The notes beneath the pieces are model-generated. The model was not told where the DNA came from, made no database searches, and saw only the letters and a program-made list of their open reading frames with translations. From assembly GCF_019879105.1 (NCBI RefSeq), contig NZ_CP082249.1, positions 1,240,001-1,304,000 of the forward strand: 64,000 nucleotides of DNA, written 5' to 3'. Source of the DNA: Natrinema sp. SYSU A 869. Its GTDB lineage: Archaea > Halobacteriota > Halobacteria > Halobacteriales > Natrialbaceae. How positions within the stretch are numbered: position 1 is the first letter of the stretch; each line of letters begins with the position of its first letter. Positions 37,554 to 46,554 of this stretch are shown piece by piece. A program made the position numbers and the translations under genes.

Positions 37554-39254
37554 ATGTACGACGATGAGGATCTCGATGAGATCCGCGAAGCAGGCGAGCA
37601 GTGGGAGGCGGAAACGCTCGAGCCGACCCTCGAGCGCCGCGGCGAACGACGGGACCGGTTCGCGACGGTATCGAACCACGAGGTCGACCGGCTCTACACC
37701 CCCGACGACGTTTCGGATCTCGACTACCTCGAGGACTTGGGATTTCCGGGCGAGGAACCCTACACGCGGGGGCCGTACCCGACGATGTACCGTGGGCGGA
37801 CGTGGACGATGCGCCAGTTCGCCGGCTTCGGAACTGCTGAGGAGACCAACGAGCGGTTTCACTACCTGATCGACGAGGGCCAGACCGGTCTCTCGACGGC
37901 GTTCGACATGCCCTCCCTGATGGGCCTGGACTCGGACGACCCAATGAGCGAAGGTGAGATCGGCAAGGAGGGCGTCGCGGTCGACACGCTCCGGGACATG
38001 GAGATCCTCTTCGACGGGATCGACTTAGTGGAGATTTCGACCTCCTTTACGATCAACCCCTCCGCGCCGGTGATCTACGCGATGTACGTCGCGCTGGCCG
38101 ACCAGCGGGACGTGCCCCGCGAGAAACTGCGCGGGACCCTCCAGAACGACATGTTCAAGGAGTTCATCGCCCAGAAGGAGTGGGTGATCCCACCCAAGCC
38201 GTCGCTCGATCTCGTGACGGACGTCCTCGAGTTCAGCACGCGGGAAACGCCGAAGTTCCATCCGATCTCGGTCTCGGGCTATCACATCCGCGAGGCGGGT
38301 TCGACGGCCGTTCAGGAACTCGCCTTTACCCTCGCGGACGGCTTCGGCTACGTCGAGGATGCGATGGACCGCGGGCTCGATGTCGACGAGTTCGCGCCGC
38401 GGCTCTCCTTCTTCTTCAACTGCCACAACTCCTTCTTCGAGGAAATCGCGAAGTTCCGAGCGGCACGCCGGATCTACGCGCGGGTGATGGACGACTGGTA
38501 CGGCGCGGAGGCTGACGAGTCCAAACGTCTCAAGTTCCACACCCAGACGGCGGGCCAGTCGTTGACGGCCCAGCAACCGTTGAACAACGTCGCCCGGGTG
38601 ACGATCCAGGCGCTGGCCGGCGTCCTTGGGGGCACCCAGTCGCTCCACACCAACAGCTTCGACGAGGCGCTCGCCCTGCCCGGCGAGAAGGCCGTCCGGG
38701 TTGCGCTGCGAACCCAGCAGATCATCGCCGACGAGTCCGGCGCGGCCGACATCGTCGACCCAATGGGCGGCTCCTTCGCCGTCGAGACGCTCACGAACGA
38801 GATCGAGGAGCGAACGATGCGCTATATCGAGGAAATCCGGGAGATGGGCGACGGCTCGGTCCGCGACGGCATCCTCAACGGAATCGAGGACGGCTATTTC
38901 CTCCGAGAGATCCAGGACGCGTCCTACGAGTACCAGGAACGCGTCGAGCGCGGCGAGGAGGTCGTCGTCGGCGTCAACAAGTACACCCTCGAGGAGGACA
39001 CCAGTCCCGACATTCTCCAGATCGACGAAACCACGGCCGAACGGCAGCTCGGCCGGCTCGAGGACGTGAAAGCAGACCGGGATGACGCGGCGGTCGAGAA
39101 GGCGCTCGAGGCGCTACGCGAGGCCAGTGAGCGCGGCGAGAACACGATGCCGTACATCGTCGACGCGGTGAAAGCCTACGCGACGATGGGCGAGATCATG
39201 GGCGTCTTCGAGGACCTGTACGGTGCATACAGCGAGAACCTCGGACTGGCGTAA
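37554..39254 (+). CDS. mcmA: Methylmalonyl-CoA mutase large (catalytic) subunit
   Basis: 566 aa. GFGTAEETNERFHYLIDEGQTGLSTAFDMP, YAMYVALADQRDV and SGYHIREAGSTAVQELAFTLADG are the substrate barrel motifs of the mutase. It ends after the barrel and has no DxHxxG cobalamin domain, so it must pair with a separate B12-binding subunit, as is usual in archaea; that subunit is not in this window. It converts methylmalonyl-CoA to succinyl-CoA (propionate and odd-chain or branched amino-acid catabolism). Neighbours do not suggest an operon with related genes. Confidence 0.95.
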   Translation: MYDDEDLDEIREAGEQWEAETLEPTLERRGERRDRFATVSNHEVDRLYTPDDVSDLDYLEDLGFPGEEPYTRGPYPTMYRGRTWTMRQFAGFGTAEETNERFHYLIDEGQTGLSTAFDMPSLMGLDSDDPMSEGEIGKEGVAVDTLRDMEILFDGIDLVEISTSFTINPSAPVIYAMYVALADQRDVPREKLRGTLQNDMFKEFIAQKEWVIPPKPSLDLVTDVLEFSTRETPKFHPISVSGYHIREAGSTAVQELAFTLADGFGYVEDAMDRGLDVDEFAPRLSFFFNCHNSFFEEIAKFRAARRIYARVMDDWYGAEADESKRLKFHTQTAGQSLTAQQPLNNVARVTIQALAGVLGGTQSLHTNSFDEALALPGEKAVRVALRTQQIIADESGAADIVDPMGGSFAVETLTNEIEERTMRYIEEIREMGDGSVRDGILNGIEDGYFLREIQDASYEYQERVERGEEVVVGVNKYTLEEDTSPDILQIDETTAERQLGRLEDVKADRDDAAVEKALEALREASERGENTMPYIVDAVKAYATMGEIMGVFEDLYGAYSENLGLA

Positions 39255-39255
39255 G

Positions 39256-39786
39256 TTACGCGTCAGGGGCACTCCACCGGTGAATCGTATCCGACAGGAC
39301 CGTCGCGAGCCCCATCATCCACACGACGCTGCAGACGAGGCCGAGAACCACGGCCCAGTGGAAACGGATTCCGAGGGGAAGGAGCAGGACGAACGGTAGT
39401 CCCAACAGGCCGAGCGGGACGGACAATAGCTCACCGACCCACGCTGGCCCGACTCCCGCGAGTACGACGACGGCCCACAGGAACGTGAGCGAGATGAATC
39501 CGGCGAAGACGGCCAGAGAAGTGTTGTCAGGCCTGAAGATGCGCTGATACCGGACTAATTCGCGCTCGTCGTCGACGTCCGACCACCTGTAAACGGCCCT
39601 CGTGACTGCGACCGCGAACGCGGCCGATCCGACAACCGACGCGCCGAGTCCACCCGCAATGAGCACGACCGATGGCTCCGTCGACGGGGGAAGCTGAGCG
39701 GTCGTGAGATTCCGATTGACGTACCAGACCGCCGGAAACAGGACGATAAAGAACGGGACGATTGCCGCTCGGAGAGTGTCGATCAT
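39256..39786 (-). CDS. Membrane protein of unknown function
   Basis: 176 aa, four hydrophobic segments (about residues 6-24, 40-64, 92-112 and 118-165 in two passes). No recognised domain. It is convergent with mcmA, with stops 1 nt apart. The central loop is charged (RWSDVDDERELVRYQR). Confidence 0.65.
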   Translation of the reverse strand: MIDTLRAAIVPFFIVLFPAVWYVNRNLTTAQLPPSTEPSVVLIAGGLGASVVGSAAFAVAVTRAVYRWSDVDDERELVRYQRIFRPDNTSLAVFAGFISLTFLWAVVVLAGVGPAWVGELLSVPLGLLGLPFVLLLPLGIRFHWAVVLGLVCSVVWMMGLATVLSDTIHRWSAPDA

Positions 39787-39945
39787 CCAATAGATCCGAC
39801 AACTGGGGGTACTGTAAGCGTTCGGTTACTACCATCTCGGATGAAACGGGGTTATTCGCCGGAACCCGAGCCCTCGCTGTCGAGATCAGCAGGGTATGTC
39901 GTACTCTCCCTACCGAGGTAGATGTGCCGGACACTGGGAGACGTA

Positions 39946-40278
39946 TTATGCTCCCTCGTCGAACCGCGACAGGACGGTAACGACGAGTCCGAGTGTTACC
40001 AATAGCACGCCCATGGCGACGGCACCGTAGACGGCGAGCGTGACCGGCGAGACGGGAACTGTGATCGAGCGGACGGTGATCTCCTCGAGGCCGGTTCGTG
40101 CGGGCAGGGTCGCGCCGAGCAGCGCGCCGAAGGCGGCGGTCGCGGCGACGAGCGCGATGGCGAGGGCGACGACGGCCCGTCGTCCTGCAATGGTTCGAGC
40201 ATCGAGCACGACCGTTCGTACACCGTCCCGAAAGGTGGTGTTTGTGCCGGAGCAGTCCTTCGGCATCGCGGCCGACAT
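39946..40278 (-). CDS. Small two-helix membrane protein (haloarchaeal, possibly DUF7520-like)
   Basis: About 110 aa. Two hydrophobic helices: RAVVALAIALVAATAAFGALLGATLP and VTLAVYGAVAMGVLLVTLGLVVTVL. This resembles small proteins that I recall accompanying cytochrome oxidase genes in haloarchaea; the link is from memory and tentative. The start could also be at 40266, or at 40350 in frame. Confidence 0.5.
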   Translation of the reverse strand: MSAAMPKDCSGTNTTFRDGVRTVVLDARTIAGRRAVVALAIALVAATAAFGALLGATLPARTGLEEITVRSITVPVSPVTLAVYGAVAMGVLLVTLGLVVTVLSRFDEGA

Positions 40279-40436
40279 ACCGAGACGATCCGCCAAACGG
40301 GACGGAGTCAGGGTCCGTTCACGTCGACACCGAACTGTCGGTGTGTCCATTTCAGTCGCCGTTGATTGCCGTCTCGGCCATCGTCCCGGTTCGGTCGGAA
40401 CGGTGCTGTTCGTTCGTACAGAAAGCGGACCGGTTG

Positions 40437-40652
40437 ATGGTAAATATGGCCGTCATCAGGATATTCACGGCCGTTATAGTCATGGGAACGTGTATGCTCA
40501 ACACCCTACTGCACACCGGTGCACAGCACCCCGATCTCCTCTGGATACTGGTCCCAAGTTTCCTCTCGTTCGTCGCAGGACTTGGCGTGGCATCGTACTC
40601 GGATCGACTGCGCGAGCGAACCAGTCCCGGACAGCCCGCTTCGGACGACTGA
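40437..40652 (+). CDS. Small membrane protein, unknown function
   Basis: 71 aa. Hydrophobic segments AVIRIFTAVIVMGTCMLNTLL and LLWILVPSFLSFVAGLGVASY followed by a basic/polar tail. No family recognised. ATG at 40437 or 40446. Confidence 0.5.
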   Translation: MVNMAVIRIFTAVIVMGTCMLNTLLHTGAQHPDLLWILVPSFLSFVAGLGVASYSDRLRERTSPGQPASDD

Positions 40653-40845
40653 CGCCGATCTCTCGTCGGGTTTCGGTTCGTTGCTGCTGCTCTTATTCAG
40701 GTACGGATATCCGAAGATTACGTGTGATCGAGAGGACGATACGGCGCGTTCGATCTCGAGAACCACGAGAACGAACACAGCCATCCCCACGAGCACGATC
40801 ACGGCCAGCACAGTCACGGACAGACGGACGACCGCGATTACACCC

Positions 40846-41610
40846 ATGACCACTGACCCCAGTTCGTTCCTGACTGCGCTCCGTCTCTCGGACTTGTTTC
40901 TCCCTGTCGGCGGATACACGGCCTCATACGGCCTCGAACAGTACATCAATGAGGATCGGATCGAGTCCGGCGAGGATCTCCGGGCACTGCTGGCAGCCTA
41001 CCTGCGGCGGATAGTCGGCCCCTGCGAGACCGCTGCGCTGGCGAACGCCCACGCCGCCAGCGCTGACGGCGACCGCCGGCGACTGCTTGCCGTCGACGAG
41101 CGACTTCACGCGGTGACTATGCCTCGGGAGTTCCGCGAGAGTTCGACGAAGGCGGGGGCAAAGCTCTGCGAACTGCTCGATTCGGACGCGACCCCGAACG
41201 GAGCGAACGCGGGCGAAGGACGGGCGGAGCGGACCGAATCGGCGTCACCGGCGGCCGACGGCGGCGACTTCACGACCGCGTTCGGCGACGCGATCGAGAC
41301 CGGCGCGACGCCGGGGCACTATCCGGTCGTGTTCGGCGTCGTGACTCAAGCACGCGGTCTTGAACGACTCGAGGCTTGTCTCTCACACGCCCACTCGTTC
41401 GTCACGGGACTGCTCGGCGCGGCACAGCGGCTCGGCCGGTTCGGCCACACCGAGATCCAGTCGGTACTCGAGGCGCTGGAGCCGGTGATCACCGCGGTCT
41501 GCGAGCGCCATGTCGATGATGACATCGCAGCGATGGCCTCGTTTGCCCCGCTGGCCGAGATCATGGGAATGCGCCACGAACGCGCCGGGCGACGGCTGTT
41601 CATGAGCTAG
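40846..41610 (+). CDS. ureF: Urease accessory protein UreF
   Basis: 254 aa. LTALRLSDLFLPVGGYTASYGLEQYI is the UreF N-terminal signature; helical content and PLAEIMGMRHE near the C terminus fit. UreF acts with UreD(H) and UreG as a GTPase-regulating chaperone for nickel insertion in urease. A haloarchaeal insertion of about 35 Glu/Ala/Asp-rich residues lies near 125-155. No other ure gene is in the window, so it stands apart from its usual cluster. The ATG at 40846 places the signature at the protein start. Confidence 0.9.
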   Translation: MTTDPSSFLTALRLSDLFLPVGGYTASYGLEQYINEDRIESGEDLRALLAAYLRRIVGPCETAALANAHAASADGDRRRLLAVDERLHAVTMPREFRESSTKAGAKLCELLDSDATPNGANAGEGRAERTESASPAADGGDFTTAFGDAIETGATPGHYPVVFGVVTQARGLERLEACLSHAHSFVTGLLGAAQRLGRFGHTEIQSVLEALEPVITAVCERHVDDDIAAMASFAPLAEIMGMRHERAGRRLFMS

Positions 41611-41686
41611 CGTCTCGTCGGTCGGCCCGCCATCACGAGTTTACCTCTGGGAAACGCTCTTGTCAGACCGCGTTGTACCGCCGCCG

Positions 41687-41815
41687 GTGAGACCTGTGCG
41701 TTCCGATACAACCGACTCCGATCGGCGCTTCTCGGAGAAAGAACTGTTCTTGCTCCTGCTGGTCGGGATCACGATCATGATGGCAGTGACCGGGTTCGTC
41801 CTCATCATCAACTGA
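41687..41815 (+). CDS. Small single-pass membrane protein
   Basis: 42 codons from GTG: a charged N terminus (SDTTDSDRRFSEKE) followed by LFLLLLVGITIMMAVTGFVLI, one transmembrane helix. Starts about 75 nt after ureF on the same strand. The shape is like many small haloarchaeal membrane proteins; no function known. Confidence 0.45.
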   Translation: MRPVRSDTTDSDRRFSEKELFLLLLVGITIMMAVTGFVLIIN

Positions 41816-41849
41816 CGCCGAGGCCGGGCCGGCGAGGGCTCGATCCGGC

Positions 41850-42098
41850 CTACGTCTCGGACGTGTCGTGTCGTGTTCGGTCGTCGGTTTCGATCGCTCG
41901 AGCCGCGATATACGTCACGACCGCGAGCGTCCCCATCGTCACCAACAGGATGGCGAACTGGATCGTCGACCGGAGTGGGTCGAATCCCCACGGGTTGAAC
42001 ACTGCGAAGACCGCGACGAAGAACCCGATGATCAGAAACGGGATTACGTTGACTGCGAGGTCCAGTGTGATTTCCGCGTCGAAGGCGCGTCGGCTCAT
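41850..42098 (-). CDS. Two-helix small membrane protein (DUF6684-like)
   Basis: 82 aa: LAVNVIPFLIIGFFVAVFAVFNPWGFDPL, then a second helix IQFAILLVTMGTLAVVTYIAARAIE. I recall such proteins (DUF6684) beside haloarchaeal cytochrome oxidase genes, but no oxidase subunit is in the window. Probably co-transcribed with the gene at 42162, 63 nt upstream. Confidence 0.65.
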   Translation of the reverse strand: MSRRAFDAEITLDLAVNVIPFLIIGFFVAVFAVFNPWGFDPLRSTIQFAILLVTMGTLAVVTYIAARAIETDDRTRHDTSET

Positions 42099-42161
42099 AG
42101 GGTAGGGCTCATAGGGAGGGGGTGAGTGTCTCGAGCGAGTCAGTCGGTGATCGGTTCCACG

Positions 42162-42581
42162 TCACGTCTCGACGCCGCGACTGCCGTCGTCCTCGGCTTG
42201 CCGGGACCGCACGAGGCCCGCTCCGACGACCGTCACGATGCCGGCGAGGACGAGCGCGATGCCGCGACTCGCCAGCCCGGAGAGGGGCTCGAGGGGGCCG
42301 ATCGGGAGCGTTCCGGTCCCGTGAGCTGCCAGCACTGCGCCGGCAACGACGAACGCGACGCCGAATTTGGTTGCGAGCGCAAGCGGGCGATCGACGTAGT
42401 CGGCGTCCGCGAGGATGCCGGCGACGCTCGCGGCGAACACCACGAGTCCGACGACGGCGACGGGAAGGAGGTCGACGACGATGCCGACCTCCGAGCCGAC
42501 GAGTCCGACGGCGACGAGAACGGGCCACGGCTTCGCGGCGTCGGTCCGCTCGGCCGTCGCCTGCCTCGAGTGGTCTGCCAT
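42162..42581 (-). CDS. Membrane protein of unknown function
   Basis: 139 aa, four hydrophobic helices with polar termini. Resembles small proteins of respiratory gene neighbourhoods (DUF7541-like, tentative). It precedes the 82-aa gene on the same strand. Confidence 0.6.
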   Translation of the reverse strand: MADHSRQATAERTDAAKPWPVLVAVGLVGSEVGIVVDLLPVAVVGLVVFAASVAGILADADYVDRPLALATKFGVAFVVAGAVLAAHGTGTLPIGPLEPLSGLASRGIALVLAGIVTVVGAGLVRSRQAEDDGSRGVET

Positions 42582-42726
42582 ACCCGGGGTTCCACGTCGA
42601 GGTGGTAGTATCTGGCCCTACCCGTCGGATTCCATGATAATCATCAGCGACTGAAAACGAGCGCAATCAGCTGGGTGTCCACGGCGGTTGCACACGACTG
42701 CACGACGTCACGCAGCGCAGACACGA

Positions 42727-43790
42727 CTATTCGTCGCGCTCGATGACGAACTCCGTGAACTCCTCAAGCTTCCGGGTCGTCTCGTCGTCGAAGTCCAGCC
42801 CGTCGATCGCGGCGCGAGCCTGGGCTGCCAACTCGAGGGCTTGCTCGCGTGCGTAATCGATGCTGCCGGCGTCCGCGAGGATCTCGAGGGCCTCGAGGAT
42901 CTCGTCGTCGGTGTTGTCCTCGGCCTCGAGGATGTCCTGCAACCGTCGGGCGCGTTCGGGCTCGCTCTCTTGGATCGCGTGAATGACCATGAGAGTCTTC
43001 TTGCCTTCGCGGATGTCGTTGCCGAACTCTTTGCCGAACTCGCCGGCTCGACCCAGAGAGTGCTCGATGTCCAAGATGTCGTCGCCGATCTGGAAGGCAA
43101 CGGCGGTCAGTTCCGCGTACTCAGCGACGGCCTGCTCGACCTCGGGGGCTGGGCAGTGATGATCGCGGCGAGACGGGCCACGATCCGGCCGAGACAGCCG
43201 GTCTTGCACGCACTCATCTCCAGATACTGGTCAGTGGTAATTCGAACCTCGCGCTCGTTGTGCCAGCAGATGTCCATCCCCTGACCGAGGTGCGTTCGAT
43301 TGAGTTCGTGCATCAGCATCTCGTAGGCGGCCAGTCGCTGGTCAGCCGGGAGGTCAGCCGGATCCTGTGTGATGATCTTCAGGGGCAAGAAGTACATCGC
43401 ATTGCCGGCGTTGAGCGCGATATCGCGTCCGTAGGCGCGGTGCAGCGCCGGTTCGCCGCGCCGAATCGTCGCTCCGTCCTCGACATCGTCGACGATGATC
43501 GTCCCGTTGTGCAGAATCTCCGGAATACAGGCATAGGGCAAGTACTCGGCCGGATCCTCGCCGAATCCCTCGACGAAGACGAGAAAGAGCACTGCGCGCC
43601 ACCGTTTCCCGCCGCGATCGAGGAGATCCCACAGCGGCGTCGCCAACGCACGCTGGATACCGATGGGATCGTACTCGTAGGTGGGCGTACCGAAGAAGGA
43701 CTCGAGGTAGTCGGCATCGATCTCTCGTGGGACCAGGTCGGCGATCGCCTCGTCGATGGCCGGCCGCCAGTCGGCAAGCGTCTCCCGCAT
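42727..43790 (-). pseudogene. idsA: Geranylgeranyl/polyprenyl diphosphate synthase with single-base frameshift
   Basis: Two frames together give about 354 aa. The first (from 43790) carries GGKRWRAVLFL and the first Asp-rich motif DDVED in ILHNGTIIVDDVEDGATIRRG, and ends out of frame as PPRSSRPS. The second carries GDDILDIEHSLG, the second Asp-rich motif, after PPEVEQAVAEYAEL. The shift is at about 43138-43142 in GCCCCCGAGG: one further C restores CCC CCC GAG (PPEVEQ). The enzyme condenses IPP with allylic diphosphates for archaeal ether lipids and would be essential unless paralogues exist, which makes an error in the sequence likely. Confidence 0.85.
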
Positions 43791-43928
43791 ATCGACTCCG
43801 AGAGGGAGCGGGGTAAAAAAGATTCGCAGTTTGTCGTGTCAATGAATGGTAGCAACCAACGCATCAGGTCCGGCGGTTCAAATCGAGCGAGCGATACAGT
43901 TACCCGACCATCCGTCCACGTTCCAGCC

Positions 43929-45239
43929 ATGTCCGACTGGATCGGAACCGTCTTCGAGAGCGACGTGGGCTGGGACCACCTTGAGGGACTCGTCGATATC
44001 GGCAACCGGATGGCCGGCAGCGAGGGCGAACGGGAGGCCGCCGAACTGACCCGGGACGCGCTGGCCGACGCCGGCGCACGAAACGCCCGCCTCGAGTCGT
44101 TCGAGATACAGGGCTGGACGCGGGAAGATAGCGCGATCACGGCCGGTGACACGACCCAGGACTGTATCGCCCTCCCACGCAGTCCCGACGACCGCGTCGT
44201 CGCGCCGCTGATCGATCTCGGGTACGGCTTACCGGATGATTTCGAGGAGACCGACATCGAGAACGCGGTCGTCATGGTCCGCAGCGACGTTCCAACCTAC
44301 TACGACCGGTACATCCACCGCCGAGAAAAGTACCACCACGCGGTCGAGCACGGTGCGGTGGGATTCGTCTACCGCAATCACGTCGAGGGCTGTCTCCCGC
44401 CGACCGGCAGCGTCGGCTGGAACGACGAGCCGATCGGGCCGATTCCGGCCGTCGGCGTCTCGAGCGAGGTCGGCGCGCGGCTCGGTCGCCGGTTCGACGA
44501 TGAGTCGATCACGGTCTCAGCCGAAGCCGACATCCATCCCGCCGAGAGCCAGAACGTTCGCGCCGAACTCGGCCCCGACACCGACGAGCGCATCCTCGTG
44601 ACGAGCCACGTCGACGCCCACGATATCGCCGAGGGAGCGATGGACAACGGCGCTGGAACCGCGATGATCGTCGAAATCGCGAACGCGCTAGCGGATCGCG
44701 AGGACGACCTCGAGACCCGCGTCGAGTTCGTCGGCTTCGGGGCGGAAGAGGTCGGCCTGATGGGCTCGACGCGATACGCCGAGCGGGCAGATCACGACGC
44801 GATCAAGGCAGTCGTCAACAGCGACGGCGTCGTCCGCGATCGGACGCTCTCGATTATCACACACGGGTTCGACGCGCTGCAGGACGTCGCGAACGATATC
44901 GCGGATCGGTACGATCACCCGATCGGAACCGTCCCCAAGCTCGGCCCCCACAGCGATCACTGGTCGTTCGTCAAGTGGGGCGTACCGGGCTGTCACGTCA
45001 AATCGATGTCGGACGATGCGGGTCGGGGCTGGGGCCACACCTTCGCCGATACCATCGAGAAACTCGAGCCCCGGACCCTGCGCGAACAGGCGATCCTCCT
45101 GACCGAATACGTCGTCGCACTCGCTCGCGACGACGTGACGGTTACCCGTCGCGATCGCGAGGAAATCGCAGCTGACCTCGAATCACAGGACCTTGCCGAA
45201 GGGATGCGGATCACCGGCGACTGGCCCTACGACGGGTGA
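43929..45239 (+). CDS. M28-family zinc aminopeptidase-like protein with PA insert
   Basis: 436 aa. Zinc ligands are visible: VTSHVDAHDIAEGAMDNGAG (His and bridging Asp), FGAEEVGLMGS (Glu-Glu), NSDGV (Asp) and PHSDHWSF (His). An N-terminal PA-like domain (residues about 90-200) covers the active site. No signal peptide, so probably cytoplasmic. The ATG at 43929 is preferred; the frame is open upstream without protein-like sequence. Confidence 0.9.
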   Translation: MSDWIGTVFESDVGWDHLEGLVDIGNRMAGSEGEREAAELTRDALADAGARNARLESFEIQGWTREDSAITAGDTTQDCIALPRSPDDRVVAPLIDLGYGLPDDFEETDIENAVVMVRSDVPTYYDRYIHRREKYHHAVEHGAVGFVYRNHVEGCLPPTGSVGWNDEPIGPIPAVGVSSEVGARLGRRFDDESITVSAEADIHPAESQNVRAELGPDTDERILVTSHVDAHDIAEGAMDNGAGTAMIVEIANALADREDDLETRVEFVGFGAEEVGLMGSTRYAERADHDAIKAVVNSDGVVRDRTLSIITHGFDALQDVANDIADRYDHPIGTVPKLGPHSDHWSFVKWGVPGCHVKSMSDDAGRGWGHTFADTIEKLEPRTLREQAILLTEYVVALARDDVTVTRRDREEIAADLESQDLAEGMRITGDWPYDG

Positions 45240-45310
45240 GATCGAGTCAGGGAACCGACCGCTGATCCGCGACCGACAACCGTACGCTTTTGAGCGGGCC
45301 GTGTGAACTG

Positions 45311-46129
45311 ATGGCCATGGATGCCGCGTGGGACGGGGACGACTCCCCTGTCGTCGGCGTCGTCGATGCCGAGACGGACGCAATCGACGCCATCGAGATC
45401 GACGACCCCCTCGAGTCAGCGGTCGCCGACGTCGACGGAACGATCGCGAGCGGCACGCTCGAGGACGTTCTCGCGGCGAAGCCGTCGGTGCTGGTGGCAG
45501 TCGGCGAGGCGACCCTGTCGGCAGTCGCTCGCGTTGACGTCGACTCACCCGTGCTTCCGGTCGGTTCCGTCACCGGGGTCGAGTCGGTCGACCGCGATCA
45601 TCTTCCCGACGCGCTCGAGGCCGTTCTCTCCGGGCGCGCCGTCCGTCGCGAGCGCCCCGTTCTGGGGGTCACCCTCGAATCGGCAGATACTGACGATTCG
45701 GACGACCCCGCGATCCGAGAGCGCGCCCTGTTCGACGTGACGCTCATCACCGATGAACCCGCTCGAATCTCCGAGTACAGCGTCCGAGACCGGGGGTCGG
45801 ATGTCGCAACCTTTCGTGCCGACGGCGTCGTAACGGCGACGCCGGCGGGGAGCCACGGCTATGCGAGCGCGGTGGACGCACCGCAGCTCTCGCCGGCCAC
45901 CGACGCGGTCGCGGTCGCTCCGATCGGGCCCTTCGTCACGCAGACCCGTCAGTGGGTGCTGCCCACCGACGCGCTGACGTTCGCGGTCGAACGCGATGAG
46001 GGCGACGTCACCCTCGTCGTCGACGGCCGCTCGGTCGGCACGGTCACCGTCGATTCGCAGGTCAGGGTCTCCCTCGCCGGCTCGCTCACGACGCTGGCCG
46101 TTCCGGACGACCGACTCAAGAACGAGTAG
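45311..46129 (+). CDS. NAD kinase-like protein lacking the GGDG motif
   Basis: 272 aa. The C-terminal half matches the NAD kinase beta domain (VVTATPAGSHGYASAVDAPQLSP, VAPIGPFVTQTRQWVLP). In the N-terminal half the catalytic GGDGT is replaced: VLVAVGEATLSAVARV aligns in position with VALGGDGTLLRAAR. The catalytic Asp is gone, so it is probably not an active NAD kinase; it may bind nucleotides or regulate. Starts at 45311 or 45317 both fit a CTTTTGAG box at about 45284. Confidence 0.8.
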   Translation: MAMDAAWDGDDSPVVGVVDAETDAIDAIEIDDPLESAVADVDGTIASGTLEDVLAAKPSVLVAVGEATLSAVARVDVDSPVLPVGSVTGVESVDRDHLPDALEAVLSGRAVRRERPVLGVTLESADTDDSDDPAIRERALFDVTLITDEPARISEYSVRDRGSDVATFRADGVVTATPAGSHGYASAVDAPQLSPATDAVAVAPIGPFVTQTRQWVLPTDALTFAVERDEGDVTLVVDGRSVGTVTVDSQVRVSLAGSLTTLAVPDDRLKNE

Positions 46130-46193
46130 GAGAGCGCGAAAAAGCGGTGTTAGCTCGGGTGACGGGCGGGACCGGACCTCGACTGCATCTCGT

Positions 46194-46454
46194 CTAACTG
46201 TTGTACGGCTCCTCGTCCCGATGGTGGTCCGGGTTCGCGTTTTCGAGGGCGTCGTCTTCCCGGTCGACGGAGCCCTCGTCGATGTCCTGCTTGCGCTCCT
46301 CTTCGGCCTGCTGCTCGCGGGCCTCCTTCTCTTCCTCGGTGAGTCCCTCCTCGTCCTGAGCCTCCTCGGGATCGGTCTTCTCCTGCTCGAGTTGGACGTC
46401 CCGCCCGTGTTCGTCCTTGCCGGTGTTGTCGCGCTCGTCGGTGTTGTCGGACAT
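46194..46454 (-). CDS. Highly acidic small protein, unknown function
   Basis: 86 aa rich in Asp, Glu, Lys and Gln with a predicted helical/coiled stretch (GLTEEEKEAREQQAEEERKQD) and no hydrophobic core; probably intrinsically disordered. It lies between the NAD-kinase-like gene and nth. Confidence 0.6.
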   Translation of the reverse strand: MSDNTDERDNTGKDEHGRDVQLEQEKTDPEEAQDEEGLTEEEKEAREQQAEEERKQDIDEGSVDREDDALENANPDHHRDEEPYNS

Positions 46455-46554
46455 AGTGATCCCGATTGTGGGTATCCGCGGTCGCCGAAAAGACGTTGGG
46501 CTTGCGATGGTCGGTGTGGCCAATATATGGGCGTTTTCGCTCTTCTTGCGCCGG

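Noticed and set aside
40506-40847. Minus-strand frame with a strong hydrophobic stretch (AVIVLVGMAVFVLVVLEIE), sharing its CATG with the ureF start.
   Set aside because: It overlaps a plus-strand gene (40437-40652) and ureF's start; the complementary Thr/Ser/Ile-rich pattern could produce it by chance. Not called.
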